From positions 1-62,584 of the IMG/VR virus record IMGVR_UViG_3300013119_000806: 62,584 bases of DNA. One strand, written 5' to 3'. The position numbers and the translations under genes are program-made. This stretch comes from a virus. Below the pieces are notes generated by a model. The model did not search any database, was not told where the DNA came from, and was given only the letters and a program-made list of their open reading frames with translations. Of this stretch, positions 13,171 to 21,686 are shown piece by piece (within the stretch, counting starts at the first letter, position 1; each line of letters opens with the position of its first letter).

Positions 13171-15726
13171 ATGAAGAAGACCTACCTCTTGGACACTAAT
13201 GTCTACATGACCGATGCTAATGCCCTCTTCAAATTCGAAGACAACGACATTATCATCCCCACGATCATCCTCGATGAGATCGACCGACACAAGAGCCGCC
13301 AAGATTCAGCAGGAGCCCACGCCCGCCAGTTCAATCGCATCCTCGACGGACTCCGCTCAGAAGGCTCCCTCTATACAGGGATCAGTCTCGGCGAGAACAA
13401 AGGCACAATCAAGGTAGTCGCCTGCGACAACGAGAACCACCTCCCAGCAGGTTTCGACAAAGGACACTCAGACAACAAGATGCTCGCCGCCGCCCTAAGC
13501 CTCACCACCGAGGTCATCATCGTCAGTCGAGACATCAACTTCCGTGTCAAGTGCGACGCAGTCGGCATTCCCTGCGAAGGCTACGAGAACGAGAAGGTCG
13601 TAGACAACGCAGACGACCTCTACTCAGGCGTAGCCGATGTCCTCGTCCCAAGAGAGCAGATAGACCTCATCTACTCAGGAGGCGAAGTCATCCTTTCGGT
13701 AACAAAAGAAAAAGACCTCTACATCAATCAATACCTCGTCCTAGGAGCCGAAGAAGCCCCAAGGCAGACTATCCTCGTCAGATACCAAGGTAAAGGACTC
13801 CCACTAAGACGCCTACATACCTCACGAGAAGAAGTATGGGGACTGAGAGCGAGAAACAAAGAGCAAGAGTTCGCAATAGACGCCTTGATGGACCCTAACA
13901 TTAAACTGGTGACCCTCGTAGGACGAGCAGGCTCAGGGAAGACCTTGATAGCCATTGCAAGCGGTATGGAACAAGTGATACAAGCAAGAAAGCACAAGAC
14001 ACCCTTCACTAAGTTGATGGTGTCGAAGCCAGTAGAAGCGGTCGGCAAGGATATTGGGTTTTTGCCCGGTCCGCAGCCACTTGACGCTAAGATACTCACC
14101 CCATTTGGATGGTCTACAATGGGCGAGATGAAAATTGGTTCTGAGGTGATAACAGAGGAAGGGATTTCCGCAGAAGTTTTAGGTGTATATGACCAAGGTG
14201 TGAAGGATATCTACCAAGTCAAGACCACCGATGGAAGGGTGACCGAATGTTGTGCGGACCATTTGTGGTTTACAACTACGAATGCCGAGAGAAGACGCCC
14301 AGGTAATAACGGAAAAGTAAGAACTCTATTAGAAATAAAAGACACCCTACATTCCACCGATAAGAAGTTTTATGGGAAATTAGAACATATTTTACCCAAG
14401 GTGTTACCTGTGGTTTATAAGACAGAGGGTATAACAACGAAGGACATCCCTCCCTATGTGATGGGTGCTTTATTGGGTGATGGCTCTTTTGGCAAGAGCG
14501 GTAAAGTGTGTATAGCCAGCATCGATGAGGAAATAGTGAATCGCATTAGACGAGAACTTGAACCCATGGGGTGTGAACTCTCAAGCCCAAAGTCAGGGAT
14601 AGTGTATTCTATAAATGGGAGACTCTATAATAATAAAACCGCCAAAAGAGTACAAGTCACAGGTGAGAGTGGAAGCGATATTTATCATTCGGTCGGTTTG
14701 GCATCTGCAAAACTAGGTGTTAGCAGCGGCACAATTGGTTATCGATGCAAGAATAATAGCACTATTGATGGTAAGCGGTATAATTTCTTAGAACCTTCAA
14801 CACGCTGGACGAACCCCGTCAGGGAACAACTCCATTTGCTTGGTTTGTTAGGGAAGACAGGACAAGACAAATTTGTACCAAGAAAATATATGACTGCCAG
14901 TATAGAGGATCGTCTGAATCTGTTACGGGGATTGATGGATACCGACGGAGGGGTCAATAAGAAGAAAGGTAGCGCCTGTTTTTGGAACACATCTTATCAT
15001 CTGGCGAGTTCTGTGTGTGAGTTGGTGAGATCACTTGGGGGGACAGCAAAGATATCAGAGCGCCACCCACGAAAATCCACCTTTTTGGATGGAAGAGAGA
15101 TAAAATCAAATAAAACTTGTTATGAGGTCAACCTCTCAATACAAGGGGGATATAACCCGTTCTACCTTGCCAGGAAAGCAAAATATTATAAATCTAAATA
15201 TTCACGGATGATTAAGATTGAAAGCATTGAGAAAATAGGGCTTAAGGAAGCGAGGTGTATTAGAATTGGTAGCACTCGACATCTTTATGTAACTGATGAT
15301 TTTATTGTCACGCATAATACCTTAGAAGAGAAACTAGGACCTTGGCTCGCTCCGATCAAGGATAACTTGGAAGCATTGATGGGCGACAAGGTGGCTATGG
15401 AGACCTATATGGAGCAAGGCGTCATCGAGATCGAGGCAATCACTTTTATCCGTGGTCGTTCTATCGCCAATGCCTATATGATCATCGATGAAGCTCAGAA
15501 CCTCAATGTCCACGAGATCAAGACAATCCTCACCCGAGTAGCTGACGGAACAAAGATCATCTTGACAGGAGACATCCAACAGATCGACAACTCGTATGTA
15601 GACGCAGAATCTAACGGGTTGACTTATGCTGTTGAGAAGTTCAAGTCATACGAAATCAGCGCCCACATCACCCTATCGAAGGGTGAGCGAAGCGAACTAG
15701 CAACGTTAGCGGCAGAGATCCTATGA
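13171..15726 (+). CDS. phoH: PIN-PhoH ATPase interrupted by an intein, 851 aa precursor
   Basis: The ATG at 13171 is used (MKKTYLLDTNVYM); the frame is open upstream into the tmRNA but has no ribosome site there. Residues 1-150 are a PIN nuclease domain: DTNVYM near the start, then DEIDRHK, DNKMLAAAL and VSRDINFRVKCD. The PhoH domain follows, with Walker A VGRAGSGKT near 251-259 and, after the intein, Walker B YMIIDEAQN and sensor LTGDIQQID. Without the intein (residues 301-716) the protein is 435 residues, normal for PhoH2-type PIN-PhoH proteins, which couple RNA unwinding to RNA cleavage. The splice joins GFLPG to TLEEKLGPW, a highly conserved PhoH segment. The exact role in phages is unknown. 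Confidence 0.92.
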   Translation: MKKTYLLDTNVYMTDANALFKFEDNDIIIPTIILDEIDRHKSRQDSAGAHARQFNRILDGLRSEGSLYTGISLGENKGTIKVVACDNENHLPAGFDKGHSDNKMLAAALSLTTEVIIVSRDINFRVKCDAVGIPCEGYENEKVVDNADDLYSGVADVLVPREQIDLIYSGGEVILSVTKEKDLYINQYLVLGAEEAPRQTILVRYQGKGLPLRRLHTSREEVWGLRARNKEQEFAIDALMDPNIKLVTLVGRAGSGKTLIAIASGMEQVIQARKHKTPFTKLMVSKPVEAVGKDIGFLPGPQPLDAKILTPFGWSTMGEMKIGSEVITEEGISAEVLGVYDQGVKDIYQVKTTDGRVTECCADHLWFTTTNAERRRPGNNGKVRTLLEIKDTLHSTDKKFYGKLEHILPKVLPVVYKTEGITTKDIPPYVMGALLGDGSFGKSGKVCIASIDEEIVNRIRRELEPMGCELSSPKSGIVYSINGRLYNNKTAKRVQVTGESGSDIYHSVGLASAKLGVSSGTIGYRCKNNSTIDGKRYNFLEPSTRWTNPVREQLHLLGLLGKTGQDKFVPRKYMTASIEDRLNLLRGLMDTDGGVNKKKGSACFWNTSYHLASSVCELVRSLGGTAKISERHPRKSTFLDGREIKSNKTCYEVNLSIQGGYNPFYLARKAKYYKSKYSRMIKIESIEKIGLKEARCIRIGSTRHLYVTDDFIVTHNTLEEKLGPWLAPIKDNLEALMGDKVAMETYMEQGVIEIEAITFIRGRSIANAYMIIDEAQNLNVHEIKTILTRVADGTKIILTGDIQQIDNSYVDAESNGLTYAVEKFKSYEISAHITLSKGERSELATLAAEIL
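14071..15318 (+). mobile_element. Intein with LAGLIDADG homing endonuclease in PhoH, 416 aa, class-3-like
   Basis: The intein runs from Pro (PQPLDAKILTPFGW) to Asn in FIVTHN, with Thr as the first residue of the C-extein. Residue 1 is not Cys or Ser. The three marks of class 3 inteins are present: Trp in DHLWFTT of block B, Cys in ARCIRIG of block F and Thr in VTHN of block G. A LAGLIDADG endonuclease is inserted, with MGALLGDGSFG and LLRGLMDTDGG as its two catalytic motifs, so the element can probably home. Base composition is more AT-rich than the flanking PhoH sequence. Splicing is inferred from motif integrity and the intact extein junction. Confidence 0.9.
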
Positions 15727-15732
15727 TAATAC

Positions 15733-15761
15733 TTTACAAAAAACTATTCATACGGTAGAAT
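15733..15761 (+). promoter_or_regulatory. Sigma70-type promoter
   Basis: TTTACA (15733-15738), a 17-base spacer and TAGAAT (15756-15761) lie in the 60-base gap after phoH and upstream of the metallopeptidase gene (ATG 15787, ribosome site AATAAGGAG). Confidence 0.6.
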
Positions 15762-15786
15762 AAAGAATAATAAGGAGCGTCCAACG

Positions 15787-16473
15787 ATGAGTATAGAGAT
15801 AGAGCAGTACATAAAGGAGACCTCATTGTCAAAAGGGGGACAGATAGCCAAGATGGGCGAGGTAGACATCGTTGTCTCCTCACCACTACCAGACGAGATC
15901 AACCTATCTCGCGTAATTCACACCTTCCACAAGTCGCTCCCATCAGCCTACTTCCGTGGCTTGGACGCAATTTACGTAATGGAGTCTCCGATATTCAAGA
16001 AGAGGGAAATCAACGCCTTCTATCGAGACGCTGCACTTTTCATTTCTCCGGAACAAGAAAACGAACAGGATCTCGTCGACGACCTCGTTCATGAAATGGC
16101 GCATCACCTAGAGACAACTCACCCTGAGGAGATCTATGGTGATACGGCATTGACGCAGGAGTTCAGGACTAAACGGAAGCAGGTCCAATTCGAATTGGCG
16201 TCAGAGGGCTACAATACACAGGGTTTAGATTTCAGCGAAGTTGCCTATGACAAAGAATTCGATGTTTACATGTATAAGCGAGTTGGTTACCCGAAACTGC
16301 GTAACCTATCATCAGGCATCTTCCTGCGCCCCTACGCCATCACATCTGTCCGAGAGTACTTCGCAAGTGGCTTCGAAGCCTACTATCTCAAGGGCGGCAA
16401 AAAAGAAGACCTTTACAGAGTGAGTCCTGTGTTGTATAATGTGATAGAGAAACTTCACAACGACGCTTTGTAA
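15787..16473 (+). CDS. Zinc metallopeptidase of the gluzincin type, 228 aa
   Basis: The catalytic motif HEMAHH (H102, E103, H106) lies in DDLVHEMAHHLE. A downstream acidic helix, VREYFASGFEAYYL (E190 or E197), would supply the third ligand, as in gluzincins. The YFASGFEAYY arrangement resembles the anthrax lethal factor-like (ATLF) peptidase domain, though that match is by eye. There is no signal peptide or membrane segment, so it acts in the cytoplasm or is packaged. Targets could be host proteins or virion precursors. It has its own host-type promoter, suggesting early expression. Confidence in peptidase is good; in subfamily, modest. Confidence 0.78.
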   Translation: MSIEIEQYIKETSLSKGGQIAKMGEVDIVVSSPLPDEINLSRVIHTFHKSLPSAYFRGLDAIYVMESPIFKKREINAFYRDAALFISPEQENEQDLVDDLVHEMAHHLETTHPEEIYGDTALTQEFRTKRKQVQFELASEGYNTQGLDFSEVAYDKEFDVYMYKRVGYPKLRNLSSGIFLRPYAITSVREYFASGFEAYYLKGGKKEDLYRVSPVLYNVIEKLHNDAL

Positions 16474-16488
16474 GCAGAAAGAGGCGAC

Positions 16489-17340
16489 TTGGCTGGAAAG
16501 CATATCTCCTATTCCGAGTGGAAAAACTGGTATGTATGCCCGTTCTACCACAAACTAACATACATCGATAAACTCTCGGGTTTCGAGGGTAATATCTATA
16601 CGGCATTCGGCAAAGCCCTTCATGAGGTTTGCGAGGTGTCTCTCGTCAAAGACGCTCTTCCAGAGCAGTCAGTCCTCGACAACCATTTCAAGATGGCTTT
16701 TGTCCGAGAGTTAAAGGATCTGCCAAAGAAAGAGCAACTACGAGCGGTCAACGAGTTCAAGCTCCCCAAATGGAAAGAGCAGGGACTTGAGATCGCCAAC
16801 GAAATCTTTGGTGCGATGAAGGAGAAGTTCGGCACTTTTGGCGAGGACTGGACTGTTCTGGCTGCCGAAGAGAACCTAATGGAACCCATCCGTGAGTTCG
16901 AAGCAGAAGAGAAGGACTTCAAGGGTTTCATCGATCTTGTTGTGGTGGAGAAGAACGGCAAGGTCCACCTCATTGATTGGAAGACATCTTCATGGGGTTG
17001 GGACGCTCGCAAGAAAAGCAACAAAGTCCTCGCCTACCAATTGGTGTTCTATAAGAAATTCTGGGCTCAGAAGCACGAAGGCGAAGAATGTTGCCCGACA
17101 AACCTCGACAACATCGAAGCCCATTTTGTCCTATTCAAGCGAACGGCCAAAGTAGGAAAGAAGATCGAGTTTGTCCGTGTCGCCATCGGCAAGAAGCGCA
17201 TCCAGAACGCCACCAACGAACTCACAAAAGCCTTGACTCACATCGTCAAGAAGAACTACACCAAAAAACGAACTGTATGTGTAAGTTGCCCTGATCGCTT
17301 CGGTCAGTGTGATTTCTACCGAACCGAACACTGTAAATAG
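16489..17340 (+). CDS. RecB/Cas4-like PD-(D/E)XK nuclease with Fe-S cluster, 283 aa
   Basis: It starts at TTG (16489) behind AGAGG. The nuclease core shows D149 in GFIDLVV and D163-W-K165 in HLIDWKTSS, the PD-(D/E)XK signature, with the RecB motif segment KVLAYQLVFY after it. One Cys near the N terminus (C17 in WYVCPFYHK) and three near the end (C264, C267 and C274 or C282 in the segment after KRTV) match the split 4Fe-4S site of Cas4/AddB-like nucleases. It likely acts as an exonuclease in recombination or replication. It has the same length class as phage Cas4-like proteins. No CRISPR is nearby. Confidence 0.85.
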   Translation: MAGKHISYSEWKNWYVCPFYHKLTYIDKLSGFEGNIYTAFGKALHEVCEVSLVKDALPEQSVLDNHFKMAFVRELKDLPKKEQLRAVNEFKLPKWKEQGLEIANEIFGAMKEKFGTFGEDWTVLAAEENLMEPIREFEAEEKDFKGFIDLVVVEKNGKVHLIDWKTSSWGWDARKKSNKVLAYQLVFYKKFWAQKHEGEECCPTNLDNIEAHFVLFKRTAKVGKKIEFVRVAIGKKRIQNATNELTKALTHIVKKNYTKKRTVCVSCPDRFGQCDFYRTEHCK

Positions 17341-17348
17341 GAGCCAAA

Positions 17349-18611
17349 ATGACGGCAAAAAAGATAAAAGTCCTAACAATAGGCGACAACCCTCTATTTC
17401 CATCAGGAGTAGGAACTCAATCAAAATATATGATTGAGGCACTTCTTGACAGCGGGAAGTTTGAAGTCATTTCATTCGCAGGGGCGATGAAGCACAATGA
17501 CTACAAACCCATCCGCACTGACAAATACAAGGAGGAGTGGACTATCTTCCCAGTGGATGGCTATGGCGACCCAGATCGCCTTCGATCCATTCTACGCTTC
17601 GAGAAGCCAGACATCCTGTGGTTTATGACCGACCCTCGTTTTTATGAGTGGCTTTGGGCGATGGAAGACGAGATCCGCCCGCTTGTCCCAATGGTTTATT
17701 ATCATGTGTGGGACAACTACCCGATGCCGACATTCAACAAAGATTATTACGATTCAAATGATTTGGTCGCATCAATCTCGAAGGTCACAAGTGACATCGT
17801 TCAGAATGTGTCGCCAGAGGTTACCGAAAAATACATCCCTCATTCTGTTGACACAAGCGTGTTCTGTAAGTTATCAGATAGTAGTGATGAGATAAAGCAA
17901 ATTGTTTCAAACAATCCTGATATCAAAGACAAGTTTGTGTGCTTCTGGAACAACCGCAACGCTCGCCGCAAGCAATCGGGGACTCTGGTATATTGGTTCA
18001 AGGAATTTCTTGATAAGGTCGGGCACGAGAACGCCACGATGATCATGCACACGGATGTGAACGATCAACAGGGGCAACCCCTTGATCAACTCATACACGA
18101 GTTGGGTATTGTGGATGGGCAGATTCAATTCTCAACAGAGAAGTTGAGCCCAGAGGACCTAAACATCATGTATAACCTCGCTGATGTGACGATCAATATC
18201 GCCGACGCCGAGGGTTTCGGTTTGGCAACTATGGAGAGTTTGGCTGCCGAAACTCCGATCCTTGTCACTATGACAGGAGGTTTACAAGAACAGGTTACAG
18301 ATGGTGAATCATTCTTCGGCGTCGGTATTGAGCCAGCATCGAAGACAGTCATTGGGTCGCCTCGTGTACCGTTCATCCACGAGGATCGTATCAACAAGGA
18401 CGACTTTCTCAACGGATTGACTAAACTATATGAAATGAAAGCCGAAGAACGCCAATCGCTCGGCAAGGCAGGTCGAAAGCACGTAGTCACCAACTACAAC
18501 TTTGAGAACTTCAAGAACACCTGGGTCAAAACATTAGAAGAGGTCCATGAGAAGCACGGATCTTGGGAAACAAGAAAAGGATATAACAATTGGGAGTTAA
18601 TCAAACTATGA
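17349..18611 (+). CDS. Glycosyltransferase family 4-type (GT-B), 420 aa
   Basis: A GT-B enzyme. The N-terminal Rossmann domain starts KIKVLTIGDNPLFPSGVGTQ, with a glycine-rich loop. The C-terminal half has the nucleotide-sugar pocket signature ADAEGFGLATMESLAAETP, the EGFGLxxxE motif, near 280-298. It would transfer a sugar from an NDP-sugar to an unknown acceptor: modified phage DNA, a virion protein or a host surface glycan. It is followed by a second glycosyltransferase with an ATGA overlap, so the two probably act together. No sugar-nucleotide synthesis genes are in the window. Confidence 0.85.
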   Translation: MTAKKIKVLTIGDNPLFPSGVGTQSKYMIEALLDSGKFEVISFAGAMKHNDYKPIRTDKYKEEWTIFPVDGYGDPDRLRSILRFEKPDILWFMTDPRFYEWLWAMEDEIRPLVPMVYYHVWDNYPMPTFNKDYYDSNDLVASISKVTSDIVQNVSPEVTEKYIPHSVDTSVFCKLSDSSDEIKQIVSNNPDIKDKFVCFWNNRNARRKQSGTLVYWFKEFLDKVGHENATMIMHTDVNDQQGQPLDQLIHELGIVDGQIQFSTEKLSPEDLNIMYNLADVTINIADAEGFGLATMESLAAETPILVTMTGGLQEQVTDGESFFGVGIEPASKTVIGSPRVPFIHEDRINKDDFLNGLTKLYEMKAEERQSLGKAGRKHVVTNYNFENFKNTWVKTLEEVHEKHGSWETRKGYNNWELIKL

Positions 18612-19822
18612 AAAAGGTTTTACTACGAGGACCTGTATTGACTCGTTCTGGTTACGGCGAGCACGCCCGCTTTGTTCTCAAAGCACTACAACAGAACGAG
18701 GACTACGACATTTATGTTGAGCCTCTCAACTGGGGCAAGTCCAATTGGCTCCATGAAGACACCGAATCACGCAGGGAGATAGACTCATTCATCTATAAGA
18801 TGGCGCAGAACCCATCAAACGACTATGACATCTCATTTCAGGTCACTATTCCGAATGAGTGGGTCAATGCTGCCCCTGTCAATGTGGGTATCTGTGCTGG
18901 CGTGGAGACCGATAAAATATCTCTGGCATGGCTCCAAAAGGCCAACGAGATGGATAGGATTATCGTAACATCTCAGCACGCCAAAGACGGATTTGTCAAA
19001 ACGACCTACGACCTCAAGCCCCAGGGCGTCGACGGCGACCCAATGCCCTACACCTGCCAGACACCCGTCGAGGTGGCTCACTATGGAGTCGGCGAGGTCA
19101 AGCCCAAGCCTCTCGCTTTGGAACTCGACGACGAGTTCAATTTCCTGACGGTAGCCCAGATGGGTCCAAGAAAGAATTTGGAGAACACCATCCGCTGGTT
19201 CTATGAGGAATTTGAGAACGACCAAGTAGGTTTAGTTATCAAAGCACATTGGCTCAACAACTCCCTCCTTGACCGCCGCAACCTAACCCGCACCTTATCG
19301 TCAATCAAGAGCCAGTACCCCTCCGCTAAATGTAACACATATCTTCTTCACGGCAACCTCACTGACGCCGAAATGCAAGGTCTCTACAACAACAGCAAGA
19401 TCAAGGCATACGTTACAGCCACTCATGGTGAGGGTTTCGGTCTTCCCATCTTCGAAGCAGCCAGCAACGGACTCCCAGTCGTCGCCCCTGTGTGGTCGGG
19501 TCAAGCCGATTTCCTCTACGCACCAGTAACCAACGAGAAGTCTGGCAAAACGAAGAGCACTCTCTTGTGTGAGAAAGTCGCCTATGACCTAGCACCCGTC
19601 CAGTCTGAATCGGTATGGCAAGGTGTCATCGAACCAGGGACGAACTGGTGTTACCCAAAGCAGGACAAGTTCAAAGCATCAATGAGGAGTGTGTTTAAAG
19701 CATATGCATCTAAAAAGAAGAATGCAAACACATTGATGGATTATCTCAAAGATGAGTTCTCTATGGAAAACAAACTAAACAACCTAACAAATCTAACAAC
19801 CTTCGAAGGAGAAGAAAAATGA
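18608..19822 (+). CDS. Glycosyltransferase (GT-B), 404 aa
   Basis: The ATG at 18608 overlaps the previous stop as ATGA, so I prefer it to the upstream in-frame start at 18590. The N-terminal segment KKVLLRGPVLTRSGYGEHARF carries the loop typical of GT4 enzymes. The C-terminal pocket motif HGEGFGLPIFEAASNGLPVV lies near 275-295. The linker NFLTVAQMGPRKNLENTIRW contains the usual RKN segment that contacts phosphate. The N-terminal domain probably holds the acceptor site. Together with the upstream enzyme it may build a two-sugar modification. Confidence 0.85.
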   Translation: MKKVLLRGPVLTRSGYGEHARFVLKALQQNEDYDIYVEPLNWGKSNWLHEDTESRREIDSFIYKMAQNPSNDYDISFQVTIPNEWVNAAPVNVGICAGVETDKISLAWLQKANEMDRIIVTSQHAKDGFVKTTYDLKPQGVDGDPMPYTCQTPVEVAHYGVGEVKPKPLALELDDEFNFLTVAQMGPRKNLENTIRWFYEEFENDQVGLVIKAHWLNNSLLDRRNLTRTLSSIKSQYPSAKCNTYLLHGNLTDAEMQGLYNNSKIKAYVTATHGEGFGLPIFEAASNGLPVVAPVWSGQADFLYAPVTNEKSGKTKSTLLCEKVAYDLAPVQSESVWQGVIEPGTNWCYPKQDKFKASMRSVFKAYASKKKNANTLMDYLKDEFSMENKLNNLTNLTTFEGEEK

Positions 19823-20031
19823 AACTATCCAACCAAGCCCTCGGCGCAATCATGATGGCGCTACAAAACAGCCTAATGGAGCAGACGGACATCGTCCCGA
19901 TCCTCCAAGCATTTGAGATGGAGAAGAGTGAAGACACCAAGCGCTGGGGCACCAAGAACGGCGAACTTATTGTCAAGAACCCACCCACCGTCCGAGCGAC
20001 CAAGGTCATCGAACTGGAAGACGGCGAGTAA
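19819..20031 (+). CDS. Small hypothetical protein, 70 aa
   Basis: Not recognised. It is a soluble, helix-then-strand sequence with no cysteines; the middle is LQAFEMEKSEDTKRWGTKNG and the end VIELEDGE. It overlaps the glycosyltransferase stop (ATGA) and the next start (TAATG), so it belongs to the same translational unit. Its conserved position between those genes suggests a real protein of unknown role. Confidence 0.65.
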   Translation: MKLSNQALGAIMMALQNSLMEQTDIVPILQAFEMEKSEDTKRWGTKNGELIVKNPPTVRATKVIELEDGE

Positions 20032-20306
20032 TGCCGACCTATGCCTATCTTTGTAGCGAGTGCGGACATCAGTTTGATGTCTTCCATTCCTACAAAGATA
20101 GGCTTACCGATTGCGAAAAGTGTGATACAATAGGGACATTAGCAAAAATGCTAAACAAACCCATCCAACTCGTTTCTTCGGCAACAAGAAATAAAGATAG
20201 CAAAGAGAAGGTCGGGACCAAGGTGAACGAAGCCATAGAGGACAACAAGCAAAACCTCGAAGAACTCAAAAAAGACATGTATAAGAGGACAAACCCCAAT
20301 GGATAA
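20031..20306 (+). CDS. FmdB-type zinc ribbon protein, 91 aa
   Basis: The N terminus MPTYAYLCSECGHQFDVFHS with C8, C11, C28 and C31 is the FmdB/CxxC putative regulatory zinc ribbon. The remaining 50 residues are a charged helical tail. Proteins of this family are widespread in bacteria and phages, and their targets are not established. It overlaps both neighbours. Confidence 0.85.
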   Translation: MPTYAYLCSECGHQFDVFHSYKDRLTDCEKCDTIGTLAKMLNKPIQLVSSATRNKDSKEKVGTKVNEAIEDNKQNLEELKKDMYKRTNPNG

Positions 20307-20694
20307 AGCAGTAGCCGCAGTATTGGCGACTAGCGTCATCATCAACTCAGTAGCACTATGGCACATTTATGGATTGGTCGCCCTGCTATACTGGGGGGTA
20401 ATGCTAGTCAGCGTGGGGGCTAACTTCTTCGCCGCTTGGTATGTCACAAGAACGATAAAACGGATGTCATCACACGAAGAACTGCTTGATAGTTTCGTTG
20501 AGCACCTAAATACCTACGAAGAGCACCTAGGCGGTATAAATCAGTTGGAGCTATATGTTGGAGACCCTTCTATCGCGGGGTTGATCAAGCATACCAGGGA
20601 TTTCCGCACAACTTTACTTGATTATGCCCGAATATTTTACTTGGAGGAGGAGATAGATGTCCGAGACGAAGAAGCCAGCACCGAAGAGACGTAG
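20299..20694 (+). CDS. Membrane protein with two N-terminal helices, 131 aa
   Basis: Residues 4-23 and about 24-49 are hydrophobic (AVAAVLATSVIINSVALWHI and LVALLYWGVMLVSVGANFFA), forming a hairpin in the membrane, followed by TRTIKRM on the inner side by the positive-inside rule. The C-terminal 75 residues are acidic and helical. No family is recognised. A holin or a membrane anchor for another complex is possible, but the long cytoplasmic tail is not typical of holins. It overlaps the next gene by 38 bases. Confidence 0.65.
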   Translation: MDKAVAAVLATSVIINSVALWHIYGLVALLYWGVMLVSVGANFFAAWYVTRTIKRMSSHEELLDSFVEHLNTYEEHLGGINQLELYVGDPSIAGLIKHTRDFRTTLLDYARIFYLEEEIDVRDEEASTEET

Positions 20695-21442
20695 GAGAAG
20701 GCGCAAGGGGACACCTGGACGACAATATTTCACACAGGCTACGGAAGATGCTATTGTCGCATATTGCAAGACAGAGGATCTCAAAGAGCGGACTGAACTG
20801 TATGTAAAGGAGATCCGCCCAGCCTTTGACGAATTGGTCGACAAGATTGTATACACCTATAAATTTACCAATCTGAATAACGTGAACGTCCTAAAAGACG
20901 ACTGTAAGGTCTGGCTGACTACAATACTAGAGAAATATGACCAATCAAAAGGGACGAAAGCATTTTCTTATTTCACGGTAGTCACAAAGAACTGGTTTAC
21001 TCATCGTGCGAAACAGCAAACAAAGAAGAACAAACGAGAAGTAGAGTATGACTCTATGGTTCGTGAGGTTGATGCCATCACAGCCACGCAGGAGTTTGAT
21101 TTCCTCAAGGAGCAGGAAGAGCAGCAGTTTTGGCTCAATCTGTTACAGGAAATAGATACTTGGAAAGATTTAGACCTGAGAGACAACGAGCGCAAAGTGC
21201 TCGGCGCTATTGAAACTCTCTTTAAGAATATTGAAGATATAGAGATTTTCAATAAAAAGGCTATTTATTTATACATGAGGGAGATCACGGGACTTAACAC
21301 CAAACAGGTCGTGAGTAATCTTAATCGTCTGCGAGAGAAATATAGGGAATTTCGGGAAAACTGGAACAATGGCGAGGAAATTAAAGATGACGACGACACA
21401 GAGCATGAGCGACATACTGGCGAAAGCTCTGGCGAACATTGA
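20657..21442 (+). CDS. 55: Late-transcription sigma factor, T4 gp55-like, 261 aa
   Basis: Similar by eye to the T4 late sigma gp55, which directs host RNA polymerase to late promoters without a -35 box. The recognisable core is YDQSKGTKAFSYFTVVTKNW at about 94-113, followed by the region-2-like basic helix HRAKQQTKKNKR. The N terminus has an unusual Arg tract (PKRRRRRRKG, residues 9-18), and the C terminus is acidic (DDDDTEHERHTGESSGEH). At 261 residues it is longer than T4 gp55 (185). The CTATTTA motif before the structural genes is its likely target. A strong ribosome site (GGAGGAGGAG) precedes the ATG. Confidence 0.82.
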   Translation: MSETKKPAPKRRRRRRKGTPGRQYFTQATEDAIVAYCKTEDLKERTELYVKEIRPAFDELVDKIVYTYKFTNLNNVNVLKDDCKVWLTTILEKYDQSKGTKAFSYFTVVTKNWFTHRAKQQTKKNKREVEYDSMVREVDAITATQEFDFLKEQEEQQFWLNLLQEIDTWKDLDLRDNERKVLGAIETLFKNIEDIEIFNKKAIYLYMREITGLNTKQVVSNLNRLREKYREFRENWNNGEEIKDDDDTEHERHTGESSGEH

Positions 21443-21686
21443 TGAGGATCGCCGAGAAACTGCGGAACTCCTGCTTGATATCAAGAGTTATTTAGCTGGG
21501 TCCCAAGATAGGTACTCTGAGGTTGGCTCTACCGCTGCTAAATTCGTAGAGACCATGCAGAGATCTAATGAGCAGTTGGTCAAGATTGCTAGTTTGATGC
21601 AGAAGAAAGAGGCCGCCAACCTCCCTGAATCATTGACGGACGGAGACAAGGACGATCTATTCGACCTAATTCAGAAGGTGGAATAG
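21387..21686 (+). CDS. Small hypothetical protein after the late sigma, 99 aa
   Basis: Not recognised. I chose the ATG at 21387 because GCGAGGAAATTAAAG places AGGA nine bases upstream; 21369 and 21402 are other starts. The protein is helical, with the segment KALANIDEDRRETAELLLDI and a long acidic end. It overlaps the sigma factor gene by 56 bases and ends directly before the next ATG. The position next to gp55 might point to a transcription partner, such as a gp33-like co-activator, but this is only a guess. Confidence 0.6.
   Translation: MTTTQSMSDILAKALANIDEDRRETAELLLDIKSYLAGSQDRYSEVGSTAAKFVETMQRSNEQLVKIASLMQKKEAANLPESLTDGDKDDLFDLIQKVE

Noticed and set aside
20094-20127. TTACCG-16-TACAAT promoter-like pair inside the FmdB-type gene
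   Set aside because: The -35 box is poor and it lies within a tightly overlapping operon, so it is likely chance.
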